A stretch of 38,069 nucleotides of DNA, from positions 1 through 38,069 of the forward strand of contig OAPG01000030.1 in NCBI GenBank assembly GCA_900208305.1, in the 5' to 3' direction. Below, piece by piece: positions 26,534-38,069 of this stretch. The notes beneath the pieces are model-generated. The model had not been told where the DNA came from. It saw only the letters and a program-made list of their open reading frames with translations, and made no database searches. The position numbers were made by a program, and so were the translations under genes. This stretch comes from Melanopsichium pennsylvanicum. Its lineage: Eukaryota > Basidiomycota > Ustilaginomycetes > Ustilaginales. Numbering within the stretch: position 1 is the first letter of the stretch; every line of letters begins with the position of its first letter.

Positions 26534-27219
26534 GTACCAATAATTACATGTACACCATGGAATCCAGTTGAAAAGAAGAATGTTGATCCAAATACACCAT
26601 CAGCAATTGTAAATCCAGCATTTACATACTCGATACCTTGACAGATTGTAAATAGAACAGCAAAGATTAGTGTCATTAGTGTTCCTAGGATAGCACCTCG
26701 TCGGTTACCTTCAATTACAGAGTGGTGTGCATATGTAACAGTAGCTCCTGATGATAGTAGTAGAATAGTATTTAGTAGTGGTAGCTCGAATGCATTAATT
26801 GTAGCGATACCAACTGGTGGCCATTGAGCTCCTAGTTCTACTGTTGGTGATAGACTTGAGTGGAAGAATGCCCAGAACACTGAGATAAAGAAGAATACCT
26901 CTGAGATAATAAATAGAGCAACACCCATAGTAATTCCTTTTTGTACTAGGATTGTATGATCTCCAAGGAATGTTCCTTCTGCTACTACATCTCGGAACCA
27001 TAGAGTCATAGCTGCAACTGTTGTTGCTAGCCCGATTCCAACTAGTAGAGCTCCTGAACCTCCAAGAGGGTTAGCGTAACCGTTAAAGTACATTACTGCT
27101 GCTGAAGTTGGAATTAGAAGTCCAAATGATGTTAGTAGTGGCCATGGACTAGGTGTAACTAGATGGAATGGCTGAAATTGAAATTGTGTTCGTGATAGTG
27201 TTGTGTTTTGTGTGTTCAT
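26515..27219 (-). pseudogene. cox3: cox3 truncated at J2
   Basis: It is identical to cox3 for residues 1-229 (26534..27219), then diverges at J2 and ends after a few unrelated residues (RHSVE). It lacks the last 49 residues, including the conserved His cluster and the final two membrane helices, so a functional subunit III is unlikely. The 5' end and its upstream non-coding region are complete, so it may still be transcribed. The truncation comes directly from the palindrome breakpoint. Confidence 0.93.
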
Positions 27220-28327
27220 TGTTAATTTGTATATATTATAAAAGGATGTTAATTTTGCGCTTGCGCGCGGTCATATTATTTATAATCTTTATATTCCTTT
27301 TTGATTACAGCGTTAATGCTCTCATTACCTATTTTATAGGCCCGGCCGATTAAATAGGATTATAAGTAATACGCCCTATAAAAATCATAGATTTTTATTG
27401 TGCGATATATTTTCTACATATATAAATCTATATAGGTTATATATCTATATTAAAAGAATTCTTTTTCATATATCAATAATATACCTTTAAATTACTATAT
27501 AATATATATAGACTATACATATTATATTTATAGACGCAACGTACTAAAGTTAGTAATTCAATGAAAATTTCTTATGTATATATTAAATGTTTACTTCAAA
27601 CAATTTAATAATTACAATATTACATCGTTATAAAATTGTATTTACATTTTTCGCATACCTTATAAATTTTATCTGTTGACGCTTGTTTAATTGAAATTGA
27701 ATAGGCCATAGTATTTGTATTATTCAAAATCTAGTAAGATTAGTAAGAGTATATATACAAATAGAGGACACTACTATAATATCAGATTTTTATAACTGCA
27801 GCACACCTACTTTCTTCAGATATAAAAGAAACTTTTTCTTTTTCGAACGCATTTTAAAGGACCGGTACTATTACAATACTAATTATATATATAAATATTT
27901 ATATATATAAAATGAAATTAATTATAGTAGATCTTTTAATACAAATTAATGCATAGGTCCGATCCCTAAATAAGTTAGCATAAAATGAAAATTTATAGAT
28001 GTCTTCTCCGTTAATTTTACTATATAATAGCTGGTATTTATTTATTATATTCCTAGATAATAAAATTTTGATTACTTAATAAGGCAAGAAAATTAGAATA
28101 CGAAAACACAAAAAAAGACCGGTATGTTTTCTTTTTAAAATTACGCTTACCGATTCCTATATAAATAATTATATATATAGGAGATATATTTATATATCAT
28201 AGTGAAATAACAAAAATAGTTTCTTTCAGTCTATTTTTTATTAACGCCAGCATAAAAAGTAAACGCTACGAAAATGTTTATTCTATATATGAAATAAATC
28301 CGCGCGCAAGCGAAAAATTAATTGAAA

Positions 28328-28413
28328 GGACGTGTGACAGAGTGGTTTAATGTACCTGGCTTGAGTCTAGGAGTTCTTACCGAGAACCGGGAGTTCGAAT
28401 CTCCCCGCGTCCG
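28328..28413 (+). tRNA. trnS(UGA): tRNA-Ser (UGA) (arm 3)
   Basis: Arm 3 copy of the tRNA at 1812..1897. Confidence 0.94.
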
Positions 28414-28983
28414 TACACACAAATCCATTTTATTTTGACTAAAATCTTCGCCTACGCCTTCTTTTTTGTTAGCGGCTATTTTTTACGGAGAAAAAAAAAA
28501 GAAGAGATTTAATACTGTTATTTTATATCTGCATACAATAAACATCCTTCGGGCGTTTTATTATAAATAAGTTTAATTTGACAACTAATTATAATAGATA
28601 TTCATAATTAACCATGAAAACACTAAACACAAAACACATGGCTACTTAAATATCCGGCATAAAATATCTACGATATTTTCTTAGCAGCATATAAGAAGAG
28701 AGTCCTACATTTTAGATTTTATAGTATATTATCTTGTCGCGCCAGCGCAGCGCCACCACATAAAAATTTATTTCTTTTTATTAGCGCATTCCTTTTTTCT
28801 TCTTTTTTCCTACGAGAAAATTCTAGAAAAAAGAAAGAAAATATTCTATTTTACCTCTATTAGATATCCTATTTATAAAAAAAAAGATAGATTCTATTTT
28901 ATAGGCACGGCATAAAAGTTAAATAAATATCTATTTAACGTAGTGTAAACACAGCTATCTATTAGAAAATAAACTTTTTCTTT

Positions 28984-29067
28984 TTGCAGATGTGAGATTC
29001 GAACTCACCACGGCATACAGCCAATGCTTTTACAGAGCACCGCCCCAACCAATAGAGCATATCTGCA
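28984..29067 (-). tRNA. trnY(GUA): tRNA-Tyr (GUA) (arm 3)
   Basis: Arm 3 copy of the tRNA at 23742..23825. Confidence 0.93.
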
Positions 29068-29454
29068 TTATTTAACATAATGGGGTTATAAAGATAGAAA
29101 AAAAACGAAACTTTACTTTTTTGGGGTGGGCCCCTATTACTTATTCATATACCTATATATATAAACAATCTGGTTACATTGTTGGTCGTTATATTAAATA
29201 TATTAATACTCTTTTTTTAATATGATTAACATGCAAATATACTAAAATGAAATAACAAGAAAGAGAAAGGAGTGTTCCACTTCGTTTATCGAGGACTATC
29301 TAAAATGTTTATGTTTTATTATATAAAAACATTTTGCTCTATTAAAATATTCGATTTTTATTACCAGTATATATATTAATATATTCATTATTTTTAACTA
29401 GAATTTAATTTAACTAAACTTTTTATTAATTACTACTCAACTCTATACTTTTTA

Positions 29455-29526
29455 TGCCTCAAACTGGAATCGAACCAATCCGTTAGAAGCTTCAGTTCTA
29501 TGCTCTACCATCTAAGCTATTGAGGC
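29455..29526 (-). tRNA. trnF(GAA): tRNA-Phe (GAA) (arm 3)
   Basis: Arm 3 copy of the tRNA at 23283..23354. Confidence 0.94.
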
Positions 29527-29672
29527 TTATATATTTTATATATTAGTATATTATTGTAATATACAAGTAAATTATATAAGGACCGTACTTATAGAATATT
29601 GTAATTTATATGAACCAGAAAAAGGGTTAAAAATGCTACGCATTTTTTAGTACTTTTAATAATAGATATTTT

Positions 29673-29746
29673 TGGAGAGAACAGGACTCGAACCTGCATC
29701 AGCATCCTTGCAAAGGAAGTATACTAACCAATTGTAATATCTCCCC
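29673..29746 (-). tRNA. trnA(UGC): tRNA-Ala (UGC) (arm 3)
   Basis: Arm 3 copy of the tRNA at 23063..23136. Confidence 0.92.
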
Positions 29747-30256
29747 AAATTTCATAAGACTATACCTATATAGTAAATAAAATAGAATAATATAAAGAAA
29801 CTATAATGTGTCAATAAAATAGTCTATTTTTTATAGTAATAGTAAACACAAAAATAGAATATTCACTCGAACTTATATAAAAAAGAACTCTTTTTTTACT
29901 ACTAAATTAAAAAGTAGTGCAAAGGTAGTACACTAAATAACTATACTATGCCTTCTATTCAATATGAAAATATCTTGTATCCCTTTATAACTCGCTATTA
30001 TAAAAAATGAGAAGAGAAATACATATATCTAGTAATAAAACTAGTAATTATATGAACGGTAAATTCTTTTAAAATTCCTAATACATGGTACAAATTATGA
30101 ATAGGATAATTAGAATTGTATGTGAAATTTTATAAGATAAGCTCCGGAAAAGATGTTTGAAATCCTTTTCTTTTTTCCCCTTCTTAAAAAAAGTAGGCGC
30201 CAATTAAAATATTCTATTTTATTTCTTAAGGGGGTAAATTAAAGTTTGATAAATAA

Positions 30257-32090
30257 TTAAGGAACAAAGATAGTATTCATCTCCTGGTATATAGTGTGTA
30301 AAAAGGAATAGAATACCTTAAAATACACCGCCATTGATGAAATGATTTTAATTATTATTAAAAAAATATTATAGTACATAAATTTATAGCTATTATCATT
30401 GTTGATATTTTTGTTTATCAATATAATTTGTGGTATTTTATGTACAAATACAAATACAAATACAAATACAAATACAAATACAAATACAAATACAAATACA
30501 AATACAAATACAAATACCGACCTGTTTACTGAAGATAAACTGTCCTTTAGTAAAATAACTAAGAATAGATTGAATTGCAAATGAAATTACTAGAATAAGT
30601 AGAGAATAAAATACTAGTTTAACAACAGTATTATATGCGTTAAACATTTCAATATTTATAATAATTCCTGTAGAAAGATCACCGATTAGGACTAGGTTTA
30701 TAATAAAACCACTTGACTTTTTCACAAATAGTCCAATAGCGGACGTGCGCGTATTCTATTTTAGTGGGCGGATAAGTAAAATATACTCGATAAATACCAA
30801 TAAAACATAGTAGTACGATTTTAAATCCCTTTTTGGTAAATTTGTACAGGATTATTAACAATAACATATCGAACACAAGCATCTGTAGAAAAGATTGTAT
30901 AGCGCTTTTAGTGCATTATTAAACTCGTTAGCAATATCAGAAAAAATAGGGTAATAAATGTAAAGACATAGACTAGATACTAGGAGAACAATAAACAGAA
31001 AAATAAGAACTACTTTGTTAATTGAAATAAGATTTAGCATTAGCCATTAACTATATTCTGATTAATTAGCTTCACTCTCTTTTAGTTCACTTACCGATGA
31101 TGTACTAATTTTACTAAAATAATTTTAAGAATATAGCATAAAACTACAAATTAGAAAATATAATCCTGCTGTTGCTATAATATAAACTACAAAATTTAGA
31201 ATCGTAAAAAAGAAAGCCGCGCGCAAGCGCAAAAGAAATCAAGTACATCTACATCTCTATTAGATGGTAGTCGATTACTGTCATTCGATTCCATCCAATT
31301 TAGCAGAAACGAATAAATAGAATCTAGAAAACTAGTTGAATCTTCTAGAGGAGAGTGGATACTGTAACTGGTATTACTATTGTTACTGTTATCAGTATTA
31401 TTATCTGTATTGATATCTGGCTTAGGTGTAATCAGCTTGTTAGCACTGTTAGTATATATATATGGCTCTGTAGTATAAATTTGTTATTAATATAGCGAGC
31501 CGTATCCCTAAAGAATCACACTTCGGTTAAGAAACCGCTGACCATCAAAATAGTGCTGTATAACCTAGTGCAGTACCCTAAAATTTATATCCTAGTCCTC
31601 GTGGTGAAGAGGAAGACCATAGCTTATTAATAAGAAATGGTATCGTAGATGGTATTAGATAATCTACAGGTACATTATAAACTGTATATTTAGTAAAAGC
31701 ACTTGACACCTCTGCAATCGCAGCACCTGTTGTATCCTGATTTGATTGTGGTGCCAGTTCTTTAGTCATCTCATAAATTTTCTCATAAAAAAACAAAAAC
31801 AAAAAAAACTTTTCGTTAGGTACTTTTATTCCTGTTGAACTAGAACTAATTTACATATTTTTTATTGTTTCCTCTGCACGATATACAGCTTCAGCAATAA
31901 AGATGAGATTAAGTAGCATCCAAATTACATATAGAATTAAAAAAAAAACAAACAAAAAAAAAATAGGAATAGGCGACATAATTAGTTTAAGCATAGCATA
32001 AGTAATTTTGTTTATAGTTCCTGTAATTCCACCTATACTGTAACAATGTTTTGCTCCAATAGAAATGTTGTAAAAAATAAATACAAACAT
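30257..32090 (-). pseudogene. Decayed membrane-ORF cluster (arm 3 copy)
   Basis: Direct copy of 3741..5574 at offset 26516. Every stop, the GC hairpin (31217..31230) and the hexanucleotide repeat (30443..30517) are shared, so the decay predates the duplication of the arms or has been homogenised between them. Confidence 0.6.
30443..30517. repeat. Hexanucleotide repeat (AAATAC)n, arm 3
   Basis: Arm 3 copy of the repeat at 3927..4001. Confidence 0.95.
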
Positions 32091-32308
32091 AAGTACTTAA
32101 CATATTAGTACTGCTTGTGTATATTCTTTTTTAGAAAAATTGCAAAAATATCTTTCGAAATATCTCCGACAAAATTACAAGAATCGTTACAGAATGTCAT
32201 ACTATTTACAATCAGCTCCATTGGCATTAGTACTTTAAATGCTCTTGTCAAAAAAGTATCCCGTATTTACTTAATTTTGGTATACCTATATATAGGTATA
32301 TAATTACA

Positions 32309-32397
32309 CGGACAAAAGGAGATTCGAACTCCTAAGGAAGTTTTTTATATTCCAGACAATTAGCAATCGCCTACACCTCGCCAATAGCGGTTTGTCC
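32309..32397 (-). tRNA. trnS(GCU): tRNA-Ser (GCU) (arm 3)
   Basis: Arm 3 copy of the tRNA at 20412..20500. Confidence 0.9.
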
Positions 32398-32415
32398 ATA
32401 AGTAACCTATATAAA

Positions 32416-32489
32416 GAAGGTATAACTCAGTTGGTTAGAGTGCGATACTTTTAATATCGACGTCGTAGGTTCGAGCCCTACTATCTTCA
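32416..32489 (+). tRNA. trnK(UUU): tRNA-Lys (UUU) (arm 3)
   Basis: Arm 3 copy of the tRNA at 20320..20393. Confidence 0.94.
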
Positions 32490-32497
32490 TATATTTT

Positions 32498-32568
32498 CTA
32501 GGATGAGTTGAATCGAACAACTATTTTCCCCACCAAAAGAGGAAGTCTTTCCTTTAGACGACATCCTA
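32498..32568 (-). tRNA. trnQ(UUG): tRNA-Gln (UUG) (arm 3)
   Basis: Arm 3 copy of the tRNA at 20241..20311. Confidence 0.93.
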
Positions 32569-32708
32569 CTTTACTAGTATTCTTATTTTCATACTAATAT
32601 AGTATTTACTAGTGTAACTATTTTTGTTTTTTTTCAACCATTCTCATTACCTACTAAAATCGAAGAATTTTATAAACCGGGGATAAAATCTAATATTTTA
32701 TCAGGGCA

Positions 32709-32737
32709 ATGATGTATTTCCTTTAGATGACATCCTA
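32709..32737 (-). pseudogene. Partial duplicate of the tRNA-Gln 5' half (arm 3)
   Basis: Arm 3 copy of the fragment at 20072..20100. Confidence 0.8.
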
Positions 32738-33261
32738 CATTCCCTATTTATAAAAAATAACTTGATAATTATAGTGGGCTTATAAAAATAGAATACTTTT
32801 AGGGCTACTTTTTTTCGGGAGAAAAAAGAACAAAGCCGTAGGCAGCCGTAGGCAGCCGTATGCAGCCGTAGGCGAAGATTTTATTAAAAAGTATGCGCAA
32901 GAAAACAACAAAATTTTTGTTTTTGTTTTTATTTTTATTTTTATTTTTATTTTTATTTTTATTTTTATTTTCTACCGCGCCTATAAATAGATAATCACTA
33001 TAATTAATCGTTTTCTATAGCACCTTTAATACGTTTTATACTGATACTACTACAACTATTTTATTATTATTTCTATTAATGTATATAGCTTATTTATTTA
33101 TAATATGAACTAACAAATAACTTTTCCAGACACAAGTTGAATTATTTGAATATAATAAGATTATATATATATTCAAATACCGCCCGCGCGCAAGCGCAGC
33201 GCAAGCGCAAATATCCTATTTTATTGGGCTGTATAGTATTTTCTATTATTTACAGTATTTT

Positions 33262-33332
33262 TGCCGACTACTAGAATCGAACTAGTGTCAAGTAATTACA
33301 AGTTACCTATTCTACCACTAAACTAAGTCGAC
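33262..33332 (-). tRNA. trnT(UGU): tRNA-Thr (UGU) (arm 3)
   Basis: Arm 3 copy of the tRNA at 19477..19547. Confidence 0.93.
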
Positions 33333-33472
33333 ATTTTTACCGCTAGTAAATCCGCAGTCATTTATTTCCTAATTATTATATATTAATTTATAGATTTAGT
33401 AGCGAATTTTATTATAATAGTATAAAACTACTTTTTATTTTAATAGGCGGGCAGTAGTAGATCTAAACCTAC

Positions 33473-33543
33473 TGATCTCTAGGAGAATCGAACTCCTATT
33501 AGTAAAATGAAGATCTACTGTTTTACCTTTAAACTAAGAGACC
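33473..33543 (-). tRNA. trnE(UUC): tRNA-Glu (UUC) (arm 3)
   Basis: Arm 3 copy of the tRNA at 19266..19336. Confidence 0.8.
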
Positions 33544-33998
33544 TATACCTATATATATATACATAAATTTGTAACCATCCAGATTTATTAGTAGAGAAAA
33601 TGAATCACAATTTATAAAGTAGTGACTATAAAATCTCTTATTTTCAAGGTCGCGTGTAAGCGCTGTTTTATTTTTAACCGCTAGTAATTTTATTAGGACT
33701 ATACAAACACAAGCATTATGATATACAGAGTAATAAAGTATGATAGAATATCTATATATTCAACTATATGTTATTAAAATAGCGATAAAATTTTATGCGC
33801 TGGCCGATAAAAATGGAACATTTTGATTTTTTTAGAATAGAATTTTAAATACAAGGCTAATAAAATCTAATATTTTATAAGCGCTATTAAATTTAATTCC
33901 TAAAAAAAAAAAATGGATAAGAATTTAGGGGCCCTACGGGCGGGCCCCATACCCATAAATTAATTCCTTTTTAAATAACCCGGCGATAATTATTAATT

Positions 33999-34071
33999 GA
34001 GTACATTCCAGGATTCGAACACTGGTCTAGCAGGACATGAGTCTGCTGTGCCACCTTTACACTAAAGTACT
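33999..34071 (-). tRNA. trnM(CAU): tRNA-Met (CAU) (arm 3)
   Basis: Arm 3 copy, identical to the others. Confidence 0.8.
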
Positions 34072-34249
34072 TTATATATTTACTTTTTTCTATTCTTATA
34101 CTAACCATATTTACACAGACCGCGCCAATAAAAATGAAAATTTTTATATCAAATAAAAAAGTTACTATGTAACGATTGAAAATATAGAGACTATCTCTAT
34201 CTATTTTCAATTGAAAGGGGAGTATAATGTAATTTCTTCAATTAATTGT

Positions 34250-35257
34250 TTAATTGAACATAAAAGGGTGGTAGAATAGAAAGTTTAGCCCTGCAATAAT
34301 TGTTGAAATGTTTACAGCTACAAACATTTTTAGCAGAATAATCAGATTATTTGCCATTTTATCTGAAGGAATAAATTTGCTAAGTAGTGTAGACATCTTA
34401 ACGATACTATCTCGATTTTTTACACTGTATCGGAAGATAGTAATTAGAATAAAGCTATAAAGTACAGTAATTGCACTTACTGCTACTAGAAATACAATAA
34501 TATTGTATTGGAAGTGTAGAACGTCAATAGCGCTTAGTTCTGTGAAATCAGTTGCAGGAACTCTATTTCGTAGATCCTGTTTCACAAAATCAGGAAGAAG
34601 TGAAAATAGCCAATCAAAAATAGACCCGTTTTCCTCTAGTGGCGAATTAATCTGATGATTGCTATTGGTAGTACTACTACCGATATTAAGGGAACCTGAT
34701 AGTTTAGTATCACCAACTTCAACACTAGTACTAAAACCCTTAGAAATTGCTTCCTTCATTCGCGAATGAACCCATCCAAGAGTAGGTTTTGTCACTTCAT
34801 GCATTGAGATAGCACTAGTTGTAGTAGTAGTCATAATAGTTGTAATCGCTGCTACTTTACCAGCAGTGCCAGACTTCAGTTGAAAGACTTTGTACATACC
34901 ATATAGGCTAATAGAAGCCCACGCACCATTAATAATTCGACTATTCCACTTGTCAGTTATAGATACAGTCCCATTCTTTGCATTTGTAGCTAGGGCTTCA
35001 GTCTCTTGACAGTAGATAGGATCAAACCATACATTATAGAAGAGAGTAAATGTTGTAAAGCCTAGGATTACTACTACAACCATTAGAGGTACTGCAAATG
35101 GTTGTAGTAGAGCATAGTATCCAACAACATTAGGTCCAATTTGTCGTTGCATTGATCCCATTACTTTTCGTTCAATTACTGTCATAAAAGCAACACTTAG
35201 TAGAATTGGAACAAGAACTACTAGAATCTCTAGTAGATTATATAGAATTGAAAGCAT
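34250..35257 (-). CDS. Chimeric ORF: nad1 N-terminus fused to a plasmid-like membrane domain (arm 3)
   Basis: Third identical copy of the 335-residue chimera. The only local difference is one A fewer in the non-coding A run at 34155..34160, between this ORF and trnM. Confidence 0.9.
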   Translation of the reverse strand: MLSILYNLLEILVVLVPILLSVAFMTVIERKVMGSMQRQIGPNVVGYYALLQPFAVPLMVVVVILGFTTFTLFYNVWFDPIYCQETEALATNAKNGTVSITDKWNSRIINGAWASISLYGMYKVFQLKSGTAGKVAAITTIMTTTTTSAISMHEVTKPTLGWVHSRMKEAISKGFSTSVEVGDTKLSGSLNIGSSTTNSNHQINSPLEENGSIFDWLFSLLPDFVKQDLRNRVPATDFTELSAIDVLHFQYNIIVFLVAVSAITVLYSFILITIFRYSVKNRDSIVKMSTLLSKFIPSDKMANNLIILLKMFVAVNISTIIAGLNFLFYHPFMFN

Positions 35258-35788
35258 TTTTAAGTTTTATTTTACTGCGTTACTAATTTTACTAATTACT
35301 AATCTAATATCTAGATTATTTAAAGTAAATACGCACGTTAATAAATCTATACTTAATTACCGCCCGTGCGCAAGCGCAGCGCAAGCGCAAAATGTAGACT
35401 AAATTGCGCGCGGGCTCTTAGATAGATTAATCTATTTTATTATAGACTAACCTACTATATTAATTTCTCTTTTATTTAAATGAAAGTAATAAGTATAGAT
35501 AGGAATAAATCAAAAAGAGTAAGAGTAAGTACTCTATCCTATACAAGAATAGGAATATTATAGTAGAGTTTTTTTTGCTATCGACGAGTTGTAAATTTAA
35601 CTAGTTAAATTAAGTTGGCCTGAAAATAGAAGATTTAACAACTAAATGAGTGAAAGGGGAGTAAATCACTTAGTTAAACTAATTTTAATTAAGTTTAAAA
35701 GTGTAGTTACAAAAATAAAATCAAATTTATTAAGACCTATCTAATTTTGTATTTTAGTAATAACTATTTTCCTTTTTTAGTCTGACTT

Positions 35789-37243
35789 TTAATTGATTGA
35801 AAAAAGTAGTCCAGATGTTGAAGCATGAACTGAATCAAGGATAATATTTGGGAAAATTCCAAATACTACGGCAACAAATAGAAGAGGTAGTAGAAGCATA
35901 AACTCTCGTCGAGTAAGATCTGTAGTGTAGTTTAGGTATTTACTCCAAGCACCAAAGGCAATTCGGTTATATAGCCAAATAGAATAAGCAGCACTTAGAA
36001 CAATACCGGAACTTCCTAGTACAGCAAATACAGGGTTTCGTTGGAAGGCACCCGCTAGACATAGGAATTCACCAGCCCAATTAGCACTTAGAGGTACTGC
36101 AGCATTAAAAATTGTAAATACAAAGAACAGAATTGAGAATAGTGGCATATAAGCAGTCATACCTCGGTAGTACCGAATAGTTCGTGTATGGTATCGATCA
36201 TATAGAACTCCACCTACTAGAATAAATAGTGCTGGACTAACAACTCCATGAGCAATACTTAGTAGTAGAGCACCATCAATACCTTGGATAGTATTACTGA
36301 ATAGTCCTAGTACTACTACAGCCATATGACCAATAGAAGAGTAAGCAACTAGAGCTTTGAAATCAGTTTGTCGTAGTGTAGCTAGTGATGCATAAATTAG
36401 AGTAATTACTGCAATAGTTTGTACTAGTGGAGAGAAGTATGATGTTGCATCTGGTAGAAATTGAATTAGAATTCGCATGTATCCATATGTAGCTAGTTTT
36501 AGGATAAGACCAGCTAGAATAACACTACCAGCTAGTGGAGCTTCAGCATGAGCTCGAGGTAGCCATACGTGGAATGGTAGTAGTGGTGTTTTGATAGCCA
36601 TACTAATAAATACAGCTAGCCATAGTAGTTTTTGTGATTCTAGATTAATTTCAGATAGTGATACTACTTGAAAATCTGTTGAACCAACATTATAGTAAAT
36701 AACTAGGAAAGCTAGTAGCATAAATAGTGAACCAAATAGTGTATAAAGGAACAGTAGGAAAGCAGCTCGTACTCGTGTAGCACTACCACCCCAAATACCT
36801 ACAATTAGGAATAGAGGAATTAGTACACTTTCAAAGAATACATAGAATAGTAGAATATCTAGTACAATAAATACCGCAATTAGTAGTGTTTCTAGTACTA
36901 GGAAACACATAAGGAAGTATTTAAGTTGTTGTTTAATATTATCCCAATTACTTAGAATACAAATTGGTGTAATAAATGTTGTTAGTAGAACAAAATAAAG
37001 TGAGATACCATCTACCCCAATGTGTAGGTGACAGAAATTAACTTGGTTAAATTCTTGCGTAAATTGATATTCACTAGTACTTGAATCAAATTCACCCCAT
37101 AGTACAATACTTAGAACAAAATTAATTAGTGATGTTCCTAGTGCTACTCGTTTCATTTGTGACTCTGATTGTTCTGTGTTTCCTTGCATAGGTGCTAGCA
37201 TTAGAGCACCCACTAGAGGAATAATAAGTAGTAGTGTTAGCAT
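35789..37243 (-). CDS. nad4: NADH dehydrogenase subunit 4 (arm 3)
   Basis: Third copy, intact, with a protein identical to the other two (484 residues). All three arms thus carry a potentially functional nad4, in contrast to nad3 and cox3, which sit on the junctions. Confidence 0.97.
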   Translation of the reverse strand: MLTLLLIIPLVGALMLAPMQGNTEQSESQMKRVALGTSLINFVLSIVLWGEFDSSTSEYQFTQEFNQVNFCHLHIGVDGISLYFVLLTTFITPICILSNWDNIKQQLKYFLMCFLVLETLLIAVFIVLDILLFYVFFESVLIPLFLIVGIWGGSATRVRAAFLLFLYTLFGSLFMLLAFLVIYYNVGSTDFQVVSLSEINLESQKLLWLAVFISMAIKTPLLPFHVWLPRAHAEAPLAGSVILAGLILKLATYGYMRILIQFLPDATSYFSPLVQTIAVITLIYASLATLRQTDFKALVAYSSIGHMAVVVLGLFSNTIQGIDGALLLSIAHGVVSPALFILVGGVLYDRYHTRTIRYYRGMTAYMPLFSILFFVFTIFNAAVPLSANWAGEFLCLAGAFQRNPVFAVLGSSGIVLSAAYSIWLYNRIAFGAWSKYLNYTTDLTRREFMLLLPLLFVAVVFGIFPNIILDSVHASTSGLLFSIN

Positions 37244-37880
37244 TTTCTTTTTTCATTTTTTTATTGTTGATGTCCTTCTTTATGGGCTAATAAAAAGTAT
37301 ATTCTTTTTTTATCCCTTATCTCTTTTATTATTTTCTGTTCTGCTGGGCGCGGGCGCAGAGAACAGTACTTTTTATTTATTAGTCGGAGGATACTTAATA
37401 TAATTTATACCTACGACTGCTGCCTACCGCAGCCCCCCCCGAAAGTTTATAGCATAAGTTATCTAAGCCCGCCCCAATAAAAAAGAGTATTATAGGCGCT
37501 ACTCCATTTTACGACGGCTATAAATTGATAACCGTGCGCAAGCGCAGCGCAAGCGCAATCATTTATTTTCTAACTTATATAATAAATATAGTAATATAAT
37601 AAAAGCATAAGTATACCTATACAATACATAAAATAAGGAAATTAATAAAAAATAGAAAGATTTACCGCCCGCGCGCAAGCGCAGCGCAAGCGCAATCTTT
37701 TGTCCTATCTTTTATTATGTAGATTAAAAAAACCCCTTTATAAAATTTTCTAGCGGCGGGCAGCAGGTAAGAGGGCGCCAATAAAAAGATAGGTTTTTTT
37801 ATTTATTAAAATTAGTCGCGCCAGCGCCAGAATGCTAATAAAATAGAATATTTTATAAGGAGAGGGAAGAAAAGCTAAAA

Positions 37881-38059
37881 TTATGGTTTTTCAACACGGA
37901 TAGAGCTTCGTTTATCTGTAAAGTAAAGTATAGAGCACCTGAATTAAACTCGTAAACAAAACCAACAGTAAGTACCAGGAAGCCTTCGGCGGATTTTCAT
38001 CCGCATCCATAAGTGCTTGTTTGGGAAAGGTTCATTGCATAAGGATATGTTATAATAAT
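37881..38059 (-). pseudogene. nad3: Displaced ancestral 3' end of nad3 (arm 3)
   Basis: Direct copy of 11365..11543, including the inserted hairpin. The endonuclease remnant and nad3 that should follow on this strand lie past the window end. Confidence 0.83.
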
Positions 38060-38069
38060 TGGCCTGAGG

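Larger units (their letters stand above)
26534..38069. repeat. Repeat arm 3 (direct copy of arm 1, cut by the window end)
   Basis: It is collinear with arm 1 at an offset of 26516, then 26515 after a shorter A run (A6 at 34155..34160 against A7 at 7639..7645), then 26516 again after an extra C near 37827. Stretches over 300 bp without a gene are 27220..28327, 28414..28983, 29068..29454, 29747..30256, 32569..33261, 33544..33998, 35258..35788 and 37244..37880. They carry the same elements as arm 1. The nad3-proximal end and J1 lie beyond the window. Confidence 0.97.

Noticed and set aside
26344..26571. 75-codon ORF across the cox3 3' end and J2
   Set aside because: Out of frame with cox3 for its first part and not present at the other cox3 copy; no recognisable domain.
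33971..34210. 79-codon ORF overlapping trnM in arm 3 only
   Set aside because: Created by the one-base shorter A run at 34155..34160, and it reads through trnM. Not a gene.
1..38069. Nuclear copy of mitochondrial DNA
   Set aside because: nad4, the nad1 chimera and complete cox3 are intact in multiple copies, and no nuclear-type sequence was seen. It cannot be fully excluded without flanking data.

Overview
The window looks like mitochondrial DNA of a fungus. It is AT-rich, with GC-rich hairpin elements scattered between genes. It encodes cox3, nad4, nad3 and a nad1-derived chimera, plus ten tRNA genes per repeat arm, all with mitochondrial features. CTN codons fall at conserved Leu positions, every Trp I checked is TGG, and no internal TGA or TAG occurs in the long genes. 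This argues against the budding-yeast and mould (TGA = Trp) codes and fits an early-diverging lineage such as a chytrid, blastocladiomycete or zygomycete. The lineage is inference. No rRNA, cox1, cox2, cob, atp6/8/9, nad2, nad4L, nad5 or nad6 is present, so most of the genome must lie elsewhere.

The layout is one ~13 kb block repeated three times in alternating orientation. Arm 1 (18..13052, most genes on -) is followed by junction J1 (13053..13241, 189 bp). Arm 2 (13242..26275, genes on +) is the inverted copy and is followed by junction J2 (26276..26533, 258 bp). Arm 3 (26534 to the window end) is in arm 1 orientation again. The copies are almost identical; I found three single-base indels. 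Arm 1 position p corresponds to about 26293-p in arm 2 and p+26515/26516 in arm 3. J1 lies inside nad3 and J2 inside cox3, so each junction has one intact gene on one side and a truncated copy on the other.

In transcription order (as in arm 2) a block reads: nad3 with a foreign C-terminal extension; a broken GIY-YIG homing endonuclease; the displaced old 3' end of nad3; nad4; a chimeric ORF made of the first ~55 residues of nad1 fused to an unrelated membrane domain; trnM, trnE, trnT, trnQ, trnK (opposite strand) and trnS(GCU); a decayed cluster of small membrane ORFs that includes a relative of the nad1 fusion domain; trnA, trnF, trnY and trnS(UGA) (opposite strand); a ~1.1 kb AT-rich non-coding region; and cox3.

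nad3, nad4 and nad1 products belong to respiratory complex I and cox3 to complex IV. The mobile content includes the endonuclease remnant, GC double-hairpin elements, AT mini-hairpins, hexanucleotide repeats and plasmid-like ORFs. The most notable observations are the alternating palindromic architecture with gene-splitting junctions, the nad1 chimera, the endonuclease-driven replacement of the nad3 3' end, and a sharp codon-usage boundary inside nad3.
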